The notes beneath the pieces are model-generated. The model ran no database searches. It worked only from the letters and a program-made list of their open reading frames with translations, and was not told the DNA's origin. The translations under genes were made by a program, and so were the position numbers. Source: Desulfobulbaceae bacterium (GTDB lineage Bacteria > Desulfobacterota > Desulfobulbia > Desulfobulbales > VMSU01). From it: DNA of 33,140 nt. The stretch spans positions 1 through 33,140 of the forward strand of contig JAQUKQ010000020.1 in assembly GCA_028718985.1 (NCBI GenBank). Reading direction: 5' to 3'. This document shows positions 18,050 through 26,973 of this stretch, in pieces; the first letter of the stretch is position 1; every line of letters starts with the position of its first letter.

Positions 18050-18295
18050 TTATTTCTTGCCCATGGCCCTCTTGGAAGCCTTCAGCGGGTTGACCTTGAT
18101 TGTTGAGGTTAATACCGCAGGCTTGGCATGGGTGGCGAAGTTGCAGATGCCAATTTTCCACTTGGCGGCTGGCGCAGAGTAAGTCTTGCAGAATTTTTGT
18201 GATTCTACTTCAATGATTCTGTCGCAGCCATCGCATTTGTCGATGATCGGGCTGAAAACGCCAGTCGTATAAATTTGATTGTTTGCTATGGCCAT
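18050..18295 (-). CDS. PxxKW-type small cysteine-rich protein
   Basis: An 81-residue protein with a C-x2-C pair (C21, C24 in DKCDGCDRI), C36 (KFCKTY), the diagnostic PAAKW (42-46) and C50 (GICNFATH), then a basic tail (KASKRAMGKK). This matches the PxxKW family of small Cys-rich proteins found mainly in deltaproteobacteria, whose function is unknown. The four cysteines would suit one zinc or iron site. AAGGAG eight bases before the ATG and a near-consensus promoter (18402-18430) indicate strong expression. It is monocistronic. No signal peptide is seen, so it should be cytoplasmic. Confidence 0.88.
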   Translation of the reverse strand: MAIANNQIYTTGVFSPIIDKCDGCDRIIEVESQKFCKTYSAPAAKWKIGICNFATHAKPAVLTSTIKVNPLKASKRAMGKK

Positions 18296-18401
18296 ATTCT
18301 GGTCTCCTTAAGTAGAGTAGGGGAAATGTTGTGTCAGGGGGAATAATCTTGCTGGTCAAAAGAATCGACGGGGATATCTCCCTCATCCATAAAGACGTAC
18401 C

Positions 18402-18430
18402 TATATAGAGAAAATGCCCTTTTGTGTCAA
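18402..18430 (-). promoter_or_regulatory. Sigma-70 promoter for the PxxKW gene
   Basis: On the minus strand a perfect -35 TTGACA (18425-18430) is followed after exactly 17 bases by -10 TATATA (18402-18407). Transcription would start near 18395, leaving a leader of about 100 bases before the ATG at 18295. The leader contains an imperfect GATATC-centred palindrome near 18370-18383. Confidence 0.72.
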
Positions 18431-18547
18431 TAAAAAAATAGAGGACCTCTTGTATTTGAAAATAAATACTATAAAATCAAAGAGTGGACTTGTTGTGGAA
18501 TTGGTCGCGCTGGGAGCGAGGGTAAATTTTATCTAAGGAGGGTTGCT

Positions 18548-19759
18548 GTGCCACTATTTGTTTATAAAGGGATCAATTCCTACGGTGAAAAACGAAAGGG
18601 GAAGATCGAGGCGGTTAATCTTGCCGCGGCGCAAACGCAACTTAAAAAAATGCGAATTACGCCCTCTTCCGTTAAGGAGGCGCCCAAGGATCTGTTTGCC
18701 GATGTTCCCTTTATGCAGCCCAAAGTTACGGGGAAGGATGTGGTTATCTTTACCCGGCAACTGTCTACCATGATTGATGCTGGTTTGCCGTTGGTACAAA
18801 GTTTGGAAATTTTGACCAAGCAACAGGAGAATAGCACCTTTAAAAAGATTCTGCAGGTAGTGAGAACCGATGTTGAAACTGGTAGTACCATTGCGGAGGC
18901 CATGAAGAAACACCCCGCTATTTTTGATAATCTCTATTGCAACATGATTGACGCCGGAGAGGTCGGCGGTATCCTCGACACCATTTTGTCGCGTTTGGCT
19001 GCCTATATGGAAAAAAACATGGCCTTGGTAAAAAAAGTGAAAGGGGCCATGACCTATCCGGTTATTTGTCTCTGTATCTCGTTTGTGGTGATCGCGGTCA
19101 TGCTGGTTTTCGTGGTTCCTGTATTCCAGAAGATGTTTGCTGACTTCGGCTCTGCTTTGCCGGCACCAACGCAGTTGGTTGTTGACATGAGTGACTTTGC
19201 CAAGGGCAATTTCCATATTATTTTGGGTGCGATGTTTGCGGTTAGCTGGATTGTCAAGAAGATCAATAAAACGGAAAAAGGGAAGATGAAGATCGATCAA
19301 CTGCTATTGGTTTTCCCTATCATCGGACCGTTGTTGCGGCGGGTGGCGGTGGCAAAATTTACTCGGACGCTTGGCACTATGATGCAGAGTGGTGTGCCCA
19401 TTTTGGAGGCATTGAATGTGGTTGGCCGCACCGCCGGCAATAAAGTCATTGAGACGGCTGTTTTCCGGGTGACCGATGCCATTAAGGAGGGCCGTCCCTT
19501 GGCCGAGCCTTTGGAGGAGACGGGGGTCTTCCCCAGCATGGTGGTACAGATGATTAACGTTGGTGAGTCAACTGGCGCCTTGGATGTCATGCTCGAAAAG
19601 ATAGCAGATTTTTACGATGAAGAGGTTGATCAGGCTGTGGAGAATCTAACGGCGGCCATCGAGCCTCTGATGATGGTATTTCTTGGCGGCTTGATTGGTG
19701 GCCTGGTCATTGCCATGTACCTGCCGATCTTCTCGATGGCCGGAGCGGTCGGCGGCTGA
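18548..19759 (+). CDS. pilC: Type IV pilus assembly inner-membrane platform protein PilC
   Basis: GspF/PilC family platform protein that couples the PilB/PilT motor ATPases to pilin polymerisation. The 403-residue product has the two T2SF repeats (about 70-195 and 270-395), each ending in hydrophobic helices: LCISFVVIAVMLVFVVPVF, then a middle segment near 225, then MMVFLGGLIGGLVIAMYLPIF. Each repeat has the usual motif (FTRQLSTMIDAGLPLVQSLEIL; FTRTLGTMMQSGVPILEALNVV, quoted in part). The start is GTG at 18548 with an ideal AAGGAGG. The type II secretion homologue GspF is the alternative, but PilC fits the N-terminus (MPLFVYKGINSYGEKRKG). No other pilus gene is in the window; eno follows after 26 bases. 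Confidence 0.9.
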   Translation: MPLFVYKGINSYGEKRKGKIEAVNLAAAQTQLKKMRITPSSVKEAPKDLFADVPFMQPKVTGKDVVIFTRQLSTMIDAGLPLVQSLEILTKQQENSTFKKILQVVRTDVETGSTIAEAMKKHPAIFDNLYCNMIDAGEVGGILDTILSRLAAYMEKNMALVKKVKGAMTYPVICLCISFVVIAVMLVFVVPVFQKMFADFGSALPAPTQLVVDMSDFAKGNFHIILGAMFAVSWIVKKINKTEKGKMKIDQLLLVFPIIGPLLRRVAVAKFTRTLGTMMQSGVPILEALNVVGRTAGNKVIETAVFRVTDAIKEGRPLAEPLEETGVFPSMVVQMINVGESTGALDVMLEKIADFYDEEVDQAVENLTAAIEPLMMVFLGGLIGGLVIAMYLPIFSMAGAVGG

Positions 19760-19773
19760 TGTGAATTTCATAG

Positions 19774-21081
<1,308 letters not shown>

Positions 21082-21148
21082 GATGCCCTTTTTGTGAAGC
21101 AACCGACCTGGGTACTCGCGGGTTTTTTAGGCTCATCGAGAAGGTGAG

Positions 21149-21175
21149 TTGGCCGAATAATTTACGTGTTATAAT
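21149..21175 (+). promoter_or_regulatory. Extended -10 promoter for the IHF-alpha-like gene
   Basis: A perfect -10 TATAAT (21170-21175) with the upstream TG element (TGT just before it) lies 29 bases before the ATG at 21205. A weak -35, TTGGCC (21149-21154), sits 15 bases away; the extended -10 would compensate. Transcription should begin near 21182, just upstream of the GGAGG ribosome site. Confidence 0.7.
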
Positions 21176-21204
21176 CAATTTTACTGTCTGGAGGTGTTTG
21201 AAAG

Positions 21205-21486
21205 ATGACTCTCACAAAAGCTGATTTAGTTCATAAGGTGTATGAATCACAGGACGTAAGCAAGGTGCAGGCGACGGACGCGGTAGAGGCTTTCTTGCGC
21301 ATCTCGAAAGGTTGTCTGGAGAATGGCAATAATTTATTGCTGAGCGGTTTTGGCAAGTTTACGGTCAAAGAGAAAAAAGAGAGGCGGGGTCGTAATCCGC
21401 AAACGGGAGATGCTTTGATGCTCGAGGCGCGCACGGTGGTGACTTTTAAGCCTTCAGGGATTTTGCGCGACCGGATTAACGGGTAG
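21205..21486 (+). CDS. ihfA: Integration host factor alpha-like DNA-bending protein (HU/IHF family)
   Basis: A 93-residue HU/IHF family protein that bends DNA as a dimer. It has the family start (MTLTKADLV), the LSGFGKFTVKEKKERRGRNPQTG strand-arm region with the minor-groove proline (GRNPQTG, about 61-67) and the C-terminal VVTFKPSGILRDR. The start and the arm resemble IHF-alpha more than HU, but HU or an IHF-like homodimer cannot be excluded without a tree. GGAGG ten bases upstream fixes the ATG. It has its own promoter (21149-21175) and is followed by a structured segment and a strong terminator, so it is monocistronic. Confidence 0.88.
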   Translation: MTLTKADLVHKVYESQDVSKVQATDAVEAFLRISKGCLENGNNLLLSGFGKFTVKEKKERRGRNPQTGDALMLEARTVVTFKPSGILRDRING

Positions 21487-21498
21487 TTTCAGCTTGAT

Positions 21499-21572
21499 TG
21501 CAACGCGGCAGAAGGTGGCGCCGCGTGAGAGGGAGAACGTTGCACGGTGTCTGAGTTCTTGTGCGCGTTGCA
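21499..21572 (+). ncRNA. Candidate structured 3' UTR or small RNA
   Basis: Between the ihfA stop and the terminator at 21588, a perfect 9-bp inverted repeat (21499-21507 and 21564-21572, TGCAACGCG/CGCGTTGCA) encloses 56 bases with further short complements (AGAAC/GTTCT). It matches no RNA family I know. It may be a 3' UTR stem or a 3'-derived small RNA ending at the terminator. Confidence 0.35.
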
Positions 21573-21587
21573 GCCCTCGGTGTTGTG

Positions 21588-21625
21588 TCGGACAGGGCTC
21601 TGCTTGAGCTCTGTCCGATTTTTTT
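21588..21625 (+). terminator. Rho-independent terminator downstream of ihfA
   Basis: A 13-bp stem (21588-21600 with 21606-21618, one G·T pair) with a five-base loop and seven Ts from 21619. It separates ihfA from lpxD. Confidence 0.92.
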
Positions 21626-21730
21626 GTTCTTAAGGGCAGTAAATTATGGTAAAAGTCAGCAGTTTTCAGGAACCAGCCATTTTTTACGTTAGGCTGTGCC
21701 TGCTAGTACGTCCACAAACAAAGGATACGG

Positions 21731-22792
21731 ATGAAGGATAGGGAGGCTTCTCTATCCATGATGAAGACGATGAAGAACCTTGCAGAGTTAGCAGAGTTGG
21801 TGGGAGGCAGGCTGATCGGTGACGGCTCTGTCACCGTCGAAGGGTTAGCGGATCTAGAATCTGCGGGTGCTGCCCAACTCACCTTTCTTACCCACGAAAA
21901 AAACATCGACCTCCTGTCTCATAGCCAGGCAGCGGCGGCAGTAGTGCCGATTTCCGATAGGCAATATGCCCTGCCGGTGATACAGGTTCGCGATCCTAAC
22001 CTAGCTGCGGCTATCATTCACAACTCCCTGCTGGCTGGCCCCTTCCAAGCCCAAGGGGTTGATCCGCGGGCTGTTGTCGGCCAAGATTGTCAGATTCCTG
22101 CCGCCGTAACTATCGCTCCTCTGGCGGTACTCGGTAAGGGGGTTGTTTTGGGGCAACGGGTTACCCTTGGACCTGGGGTTGTGGTCGGGGATGGTGTCCG
22201 GATAGGTGATGACAGCACGCTGAAGGCTAACGTGACGGTGGAGCGCGGCACGGTCATTGGTTGCCGGGTCATGATTCATGCTGGGGCGGTTATCGGTAGT
22301 GATGGCTTTGGCTATGCGACAGATCAGTTTGGGCACCATGTCAAGCGGCCGCAGGTTGGAGTTGTGCAGATCGATGACGATGTGGAAATTGGTTCCAATG
22401 TCTGCATTGATCGAGCTACTTTCGGTAAAACTTGGGTGAAGCGCGGCGCGAAAATTGATAATCAGGTGCAGATTGCCCATAACGTCGTCATTGGTGAAGA
22501 CTCGATCATTGTGGCTCAGGTTGGTATCTCCGGTAGCACAACCTTAGGAACGGGAGTGGTGCTTGGCGGTCAGGCTGGGGTAGCGGGGCACCTGACTATC
22601 GGAGATCGGGCGATGGCGGCGGCCAAGACCGGTATTCATGCCGATGTGCCTGCTAAAGCCGTAGTCTCAGGCTTTCCTGCCATTTCTCATCCCTTGTGGT
22701 TGAGGATCAGTTCTTTAATTGCTAAGCTCCCGGATTTATTTAAAGATGTTCGTGAATTAAAAAAACAGGTTGCCGAGCTGAATCGAAAATGA
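21731..22792 (+). CDS. lpxD: UDP-3-O-(3-hydroxyacyl)glucosamine N-acyltransferase
   Basis: Adds the N-linked hydroxyacyl chain to UDP-3-O-acyl-glucosamine, the third step of lipid A synthesis, using acyl-ACP in the cytoplasm. The 353-residue product has the N-terminal uridine-binding domain (about 15-100), a left-handed beta helix of hexapeptide repeats (about 110-310) and a C-terminal helix (KLPDLFKDVRELKKQVAEL). The catalytic His is H250 in QIAHNVVIG. ATG 21731 has AAGGA five bases upstream; ATGs at 21758 and 21761 are alternative starts nearer the conserved region. It leads lpxD-fabZ-lpxA-lpxI. Confidence 0.95.
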   Translation: MKDREASLSMMKTMKNLAELAELVGGRLIGDGSVTVEGLADLESAGAAQLTFLTHEKNIDLLSHSQAAAAVVPISDRQYALPVIQVRDPNLAAAIIHNSLLAGPFQAQGVDPRAVVGQDCQIPAAVTIAPLAVLGKGVVLGQRVTLGPGVVVGDGVRIGDDSTLKANVTVERGTVIGCRVMIHAGAVIGSDGFGYATDQFGHHVKRPQVGVVQIDDDVEIGSNVCIDRATFGKTWVKRGAKIDNQVQIAHNVVIGEDSIIVAQVGISGSTTLGTGVVLGGQAGVAGHLTIGDRAMAAAKTGIHADVPAKAVVSGFPAISHPLWLRISSLIAKLPDLFKDVRELKKQVAELNRK

Positions 22793-22849
22793 CGGATGCC
22801 AAGAGAGCCAGCATCCTTATCGAAGTGAAATGTTTTCTTGGAGGGAAGC

Positions 22850-23296
22850 ATGAGTGACGTCATACAATCACTTGATATTGTTGAAATTTTGAAATTATTA
22901 CCGCATCGTTATCCCTTCGTCATGATTGACCGGGTGACGGAGATGGTGATTGGTCAGAGGATTAAGGCCATAAAAAACGTGACGATCAATGAACCGTTTT
23001 TTCAAGGGCACTTCCCGACACTGCCGGTGATGCCTGGGGTGATGATTTTGGAAGGTCTGGCCCAGGCCGCAGCCGTCATGGCCTATGCGACTATGCGCGA
23101 TTATGTTGGTACCAAGCTTGTCTATTTCGCCGGCTTAGATAAAGTCCGTTTTCGGCAGAAGGTAAGTCCTGGGGATCAATTGATTTATGAGGTAACGACT
23201 ATAAAAAGAAAATTGAGTCTCTGGAACCTGGAAGGAAAGGCCTATGTCGATGGCAAACTTGTGGCCGAGGCGGTACTAATGGCAACCTTTGGCTGA
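22850..23296 (+). CDS. fabZ: 3-hydroxyacyl-ACP dehydratase FabZ
   Basis: Dehydrates 3-hydroxyacyl-ACP in fatty acid elongation and competes with LpxA/LpxD for the hydroxyacyl-ACP pool. The 148-residue hot-dog-fold protein has LLPHRYPFVMIDRV, the catalytic H54 in FFQGHFP and E68 in MPGVMILEGLAQ. ATG 22850 follows GGAGGG at good spacing; a TTG at 22838 would add four residues and is unlikely. It lies between lpxD and lpxA, as in many Gram-negatives. Confidence 0.96.
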   Translation: MSDVIQSLDIVEILKLLPHRYPFVMIDRVTEMVIGQRIKAIKNVTINEPFFQGHFPTLPVMPGVMILEGLAQAAAVMAYATMRDYVGTKLVYFAGLDKVRFRQKVSPGDQLIYEVTTIKRKLSLWNLEGKAYVDGKLVAEAVLMATFG

Positions 23297-23402
23297 GCCT
23301 CGTTGTTTAGTTTAAGGATATTCCCACCCGTCGACTCCTTACTTTTGTTCCAACCCCGGCCAAAGTCTTTTCTCTGCCACTAAAATTTAGCTATCTTTTC
23401 TC

Positions 23403-24200
23403 ATGACTATTCATCCAACCGCAATCATTGATGCTGGCGCTGAAATTGATGCCACTGCCAGCATTGGCGCTTATACCATTGTAGAAAAAGGGGTTTCCAT
23501 CGGTGCAGACACTGAAGTTGGTGCTCATGCCGTTCTTTCCGGTTGTACAACGATCGGTAAGCGAAACCGCATCCACTCCTTCACCAGTATCGGCGCTCCG
23601 CCGCAAGATTTGAAATATCAGGGGGAAGATACCCGTCTGCTTATTGGTGATGACAATCTGATCCGGGAGTATGTCTCCATCCACCGGGGTACAGTGAGTG
23701 GTCATGGCATTACCACTGTTGGCAACGGCAACATGATCATGGCCTATTCCCACATCGCGCACGACTGTGTGGTCGGCGATCACGTCATTTTGGCGAATGG
23801 TGCGACTCTTGGTGGGCATGTGCAGGTTGCCGACCGTGCTAATCTCGGAGGCATGGTGGCGATCCATCAGTTCAGTCGGGTGGGTGCCTATACTTACATT
23901 GGTGGAATGTCTGGTATCAGTAAAGATGTGCCGCCTTTTGTCATTGCAACGGGTGTCCGCGATCAGTTGCGGATCACCGGCATCAATAAAATCGGCTTGA
24001 GGAGGAGTGGTTTTGCGGCTGAGGATATCAACACCCTGTCGCAGGCCTTTGTTTTTATCTTCAGGACGGAACTTATCCTGAGCGAGGCCTTGGAGAAGGC
24101 TATGCTCGAGTTCCCGAATTGCCAGTTGGTGACCGATCTGGTTGATTTCATGAAGGCTCCGAACCGCTTCGGGGTTGTGCGCAAGTTCGATGTCGATTGA
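23403..24200 (+). CDS. lpxA: UDP-N-acetylglucosamine O-acyltransferase
   Basis: First step of lipid A synthesis: transfers a hydroxyacyl chain from ACP to the 3-OH of UDP-GlcNAc, as a trimer. The 265-residue product consists of left-handed beta-helix hexapeptides (HPTAIID through about 190) and a helical C-terminal domain. The catalytic His is H120 in SHIAHDC, matching H125 of E. coli. QDLKYQGEDT and VSIHRGTV are further signatures. The bases before the ATG (TTTAGCTATCTTTTCTC) lack any ribosome-binding site, unlike its neighbours, and 106 bases separate it from fabZ. The 3' end overlaps lpxI by 11 bases. Confidence 0.96.
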   Translation: MTIHPTAIIDAGAEIDATASIGAYTIVEKGVSIGADTEVGAHAVLSGCTTIGKRNRIHSFTSIGAPPQDLKYQGEDTRLLIGDDNLIREYVSIHRGTVSGHGITTVGNGNMIMAYSHIAHDCVVGDHVILANGATLGGHVQVADRANLGGMVAIHQFSRVGAYTYIGGMSGISKDVPPFVIATGVRDQLRITGINKIGLRRSGFAAEDINTLSQAFVFIFRTELILSEALEKAMLEFPNCQLVTDLVDFMKAPNRFGVVRKFDVD

Positions 24201-25032
24201 TCGGATCGGGATTATTGCCGGTGGCGGTCAATTCCCACTGCTTTTCGCTCAGGCCGCTAAGGTAGCAGGCCGTGCCGTGGTGGCGGTCGGGCATCGCAAT
24301 GAAACCGACAGCACGCTTGAGGGACTCTCTGATTTCTTTTGCTGGGTGAAGCTTGGACAACTTGGTAAGATTATTAAATTCTTTAAGCAGAACAATGTGC
24401 GTGAGGCGGCCTTCCTTGGCACGATCACCAAGACCAAGATCTTTGCCGATGTCTGGCCCGACCTGAAGGGACTCAGCCTTTGGAATAAGATTGACATTAA
24501 GCATGATGACTCCATTCTGCGGGCCATCGCCCAGGCGCTTGAGGAAGAGGGTATCCGTGTGGTTGAGTCTACCCTCTATCTGCAGGAGTTGCTCTTCCCT
24601 GCTGGGGTTTTGACCAAGAAGAAGCCGACATCGGCGCAGATGCTCGATATCCGTTTTGGGTGGCGGATTGGTCGTGAGATTGGTCGACTGGATATCGGTC
24701 AATGCGTTGTGGTTCGGGATAGCACGGTGCTGGCGGTTGAGGCCATTGAGGGGACAGATGCCGCAATCCTGCGCGGCGGCGCTTTGGGACGTAAACAGGC
24801 TGTTGTGGTTAAGGTGAAAAAGCCGGGGCAGGATTTTCGTTTTGATTTGCCGGCCATTGGCCCGAAGACGATTGCTAGTATGATTGAGGTGCAGGCTGCC
24901 GTCTTGGCGGTTGAAGCGGGGCAGGCGCTGCTTTTCGATGGGCAGGAGGTCTTGCGGCTTGCTGATCAGGCAGGGATTGCTATTGTCGGCTGTGTTGAAA
25001 GTGCCGAAGGCCCAGGGCTGTCAGCAGAATGA
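24190..25032 (+). CDS. lpxI: UDP-2,3-diacylglucosamine pyrophosphatase LpxI
   Basis: Hydrolyses UDP-2,3-diacylglucosamine to lipid X plus UMP, the role played by LpxH in E. coli. The 280-residue product has the N-terminal IGIIAGGGQFPLLFA, HDDSILRAIA, and the C-terminal catalytic Asp D219 in FRFDLPAIGPKTI, corresponding to D225 of Caulobacter LpxI. ATG 24190 overlaps the lpxA end by 11 bases and probably depends on coupling; the TTG at 24175 would add five residues. The gene is usually followed by lpxB, but here it meets a nucleotidyltransferase gene in an ATGA overlap. Confidence 0.94.
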   Translation: MSIDRIGIIAGGGQFPLLFAQAAKVAGRAVVAVGHRNETDSTLEGLSDFFCWVKLGQLGKIIKFFKQNNVREAAFLGTITKTKIFADVWPDLKGLSLWNKIDIKHDDSILRAIAQALEEEGIRVVESTLYLQELLFPAGVLTKKKPTSAQMLDIRFGWRIGREIGRLDIGQCVVVRDSTVLAVEAIEGTDAAILRGGALGRKQAVVVKVKKPGQDFRFDLPAIGPKTIASMIEVQAAVLAVEAGQALLFDGQEVLRLADQAGIAIVGCVESAEGPGLSAE

Positions 25033-25904
25033 GAGCTATGGTCTTGGCAGCTGGTCTGGGCACCAGACTGCGCCCATATACATTGCTCCGCCCGAAACCA
25101 CTCTTCCCAATTCTGGGGGAGCCTTTGTTGCTGCGTATTATCAAACAGTTGCGAGAATCTGGATTCTCGCCAATCATTGTCAATGCTTACCATTTAGCCG
25201 AACAGATCATAGCGCTTTTAGCCGATCAGCCAGACATCACCCTGCAGCATGAGCCGATGGAGCTCGGTACGGGTGGTGGCTTACGGATGGCTCTGCCCCA
25301 TTTCGCTGATGAACCGGTTTTGGTGACCAACGGAGATATCTACCACGATATCGATTACGGCGCGGTTTACGCCCTGCATGGACAGGGGGATTGCCCAATC
25401 TCCTTGGTTATGCACGATTATCCGAGATTCAATAAGGTGACGGTGGTGGATGACCGGATTTGTGCCTTCTCGGCGAGCGATAAGCACCCCGTCGCAAGTG
25501 GCGGGGGCTTCGAGACACTCGCCTTCACCGGCATCCATGTCGTCCATCCTGCCGTGCTGCGAGATATCCCTCCTGCCGTGTTCTCTTCGATTATTGATTG
25601 CTATCAAGGGCATCTGAAGGCGGGCGGTCAGATTGCCTCTATCAAGGTGCAGGGCCATTTCTGGACTGATATCGGTACGATTGGTGATTATCTTGACCTG
25701 CATCGCACCATATTGAGTGCCGAGCCTCCCTGTTTTCGTTTGGCAGAGACGGTCGATCTTGGTCAGAATGTAAGGCTGGATGGTTGGGGCTATGTCGGTG
25801 CAGGGGCAAGCCTTGGCACGGGCGCTCATCTCTCGCGGGTGGTGGTTTGGGATGGAGCGCGAATCGAGCAAGATGCCGTCTTGGCTGATTGCTTGCTGAC
25901 CTAA
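25029..25904 (+). CDS. Sugar-1-phosphate nucleotidyltransferase, MurU-like, with hexapeptide tail
   Basis: A 291-residue NTP-transferase (GT-A fold) with the nucleotide signature GLGTRLRPYTLLRPKPLFPI (9-28), MELGTGGGLRMAL, VTNGDIYHDIDYG with the metal-binding Asp, and FWTDIGTIGDYLD near 215-230. It resembles mannose-1-phosphate guanylyltransferases and MurU, the N-acetylmuramate-1-phosphate uridylyltransferase of cell-wall recycling. The last 50 residues (GQNVRLDGWGYVGAGASLGTG...) add a short left-handed-helix tail absent from Pseudomonas MurU. The start overlaps lpxI in ATGA. The next gene resembles AmgK, which makes the MurU substrate in Pseudomonas. GDP-mannose or heptose activation are alternatives. 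Confidence 0.8.
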   Translation: MRAMVLAAGLGTRLRPYTLLRPKPLFPILGEPLLLRIIKQLRESGFSPIIVNAYHLAEQIIALLADQPDITLQHEPMELGTGGGLRMALPHFADEPVLVTNGDIYHDIDYGAVYALHGQGDCPISLVMHDYPRFNKVTVVDDRICAFSASDKHPVASGGGFETLAFTGIHVVHPAVLRDIPPAVFSSIIDCYQGHLKAGGQIASIKVQGHFWTDIGTIGDYLDLHRTILSAEPPCFRLAETVDLGQNVRLDGWGYVGAGASLGTGAHLSRVVVWDGARIEQDAVLADCLLT

Positions 25905-25940
25905 ACATTTTCCTAAGGATTAAACCGTTGCGTTGTTTCT

Positions 25941-26966
25941 ATGAGTGAAAAACAGATTGCGGTCATGCGGGAACTGCTGCAAGCTGCCGGCGCTGGGTCA
26001 ACATGGGATGCACTGGTCACCCTTTCGGGCGATGGTTCTGATCGTCCGTTCTTTCGACTGTGGCAGGGCGATAACTCCTATCTTGCCGTGTTCCCTTCAC
26101 CTACTGTCGCTCGGGCGCGTGATGAGGCTCACTCCACCTATCTGATCGGTCGTCACCTTCAGCACAGCGGTGTGCCGGTTCCGGCAATCTATGCCTATGA
26201 CCAGGAGAGTGGCGGCATTCTCTTTGAGGACCTGGGCGATCGGCTTCTTTTTCATGCGGTTTCAGAGGCTGGGGAGGCGGTGGTGGAGACGCTTTATGGT
26301 CAAGCCGTTGTCGTTCTGGCTGATTTGCAACTTGTGGCGTGCGCTGGCTTTCGGCCGGAGTGGTGTTGGGATACGCCGCGCTATGATCGGCAGTTGATGA
26401 TCAAGCGGGAGTCGAATTATTTTTCTGCTGAGTTCTGCACTAAATTCATGGGGCTTGTCGAGTTGCCGATGGGCTTAAGTGAAGAGTTTGCCAAACTTGC
26501 TGATCGCATTATGTTGTGTCCGGCAGACACGCTTATGCACCGCGATTATCAGTCTAGGAACCTGATGGTTGTGCAGGGGCAGTTGCGGGTGATTGACTTC
26601 CAGGGGGCACGTTTTGGGCCATTGGCGTATGATCTGGTTTCACTTCTTAACGATCCATACGTCAGTCTAAGCGAGGCGCGCAAGCAGCTGTTGATTGGGC
26701 AGTACCTCGAGCGCTTAGGGAACTATATTTCCCTTGACCACGATCGGTTTATGGAGGACTATTGGCATATTGCCCTGCAACGGAATCTCCAGGTGCTTGG
26801 TGCTTATGCCTTTCTGTCTCAGGAGAAGGGCAAGGAGTTTTTCAGGCCCTATATTACCCCGGCGCTGGAGCGCTTATTAACACTGCTGGCCACCACGCTG
26901 GCCGCTGACTATCCGGTTTTGTTAGGGCTGGTTAGTCAAATTGCCGCTTTGCGGCGGGAAAATTAA
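25941..26966 (+). CDS. Aminoglycoside phosphotransferase-family sugar kinase, AmgK-like
   Basis: A 341-residue kinase-fold protein. The N-lobe carries SGDGSDRPFFRLW (29-41) and YLAVFPSP. The catalytic loop is H200-R201-D202 (LMHRDYQSRNLMV) and the metal-binding Asp is D219 (VIDFQGARFGPLAYDLVSLLNDPY, shown in part). This loop set is the pattern of AmgK, which phosphorylates N-acetylmuramate and GlcNAc at the anomeric position in the recycling route upstream of MurU. It follows the nucleotidyltransferase by 36 bases on the same strand, as in amgK-murU pairs. Substrate assignment is by context; a general Pfam APH kinase is the safe call. The ATG at 25941 has a poor ribosome site. Confidence 0.78.
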   Translation: MSEKQIAVMRELLQAAGAGSTWDALVTLSGDGSDRPFFRLWQGDNSYLAVFPSPTVARARDEAHSTYLIGRHLQHSGVPVPAIYAYDQESGGILFEDLGDRLLFHAVSEAGEAVVETLYGQAVVVLADLQLVACAGFRPEWCWDTPRYDRQLMIKRESNYFSAEFCTKFMGLVELPMGLSEEFAKLADRIMLCPADTLMHRDYQSRNLMVVQGQLRVIDFQGARFGPLAYDLVSLLNDPYVSLSEARKQLLIGQYLERLGNYISLDHDRFMEDYWHIALQRNLQVLGAYAFLSQEKGKEFFRPYITPALERLLTLLATTLAADYPVLLGLVSQIAALRREN

Positions 26967-26973
26967 ATTTATC

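Noticed and set aside
18554-19300. A 248-codon minus-strand open frame inside pilC
   Set aside because: It is a mirror of the well-conserved pilC coding frame and its translation has no domain or plausible start signal.
21101-21127. Terminator after eno (T-run at 21123-21128)
   Set aside because: The preceding bases form only a short stem with a bulge; it is too weak to call, though partial attenuation is possible.
21499-21625. 6S RNA or another known RNA family downstream of ihfA
   Set aside because: The long closing stem and central bubble of 6S are not present, and length and sequence do not fit any family I recognise.
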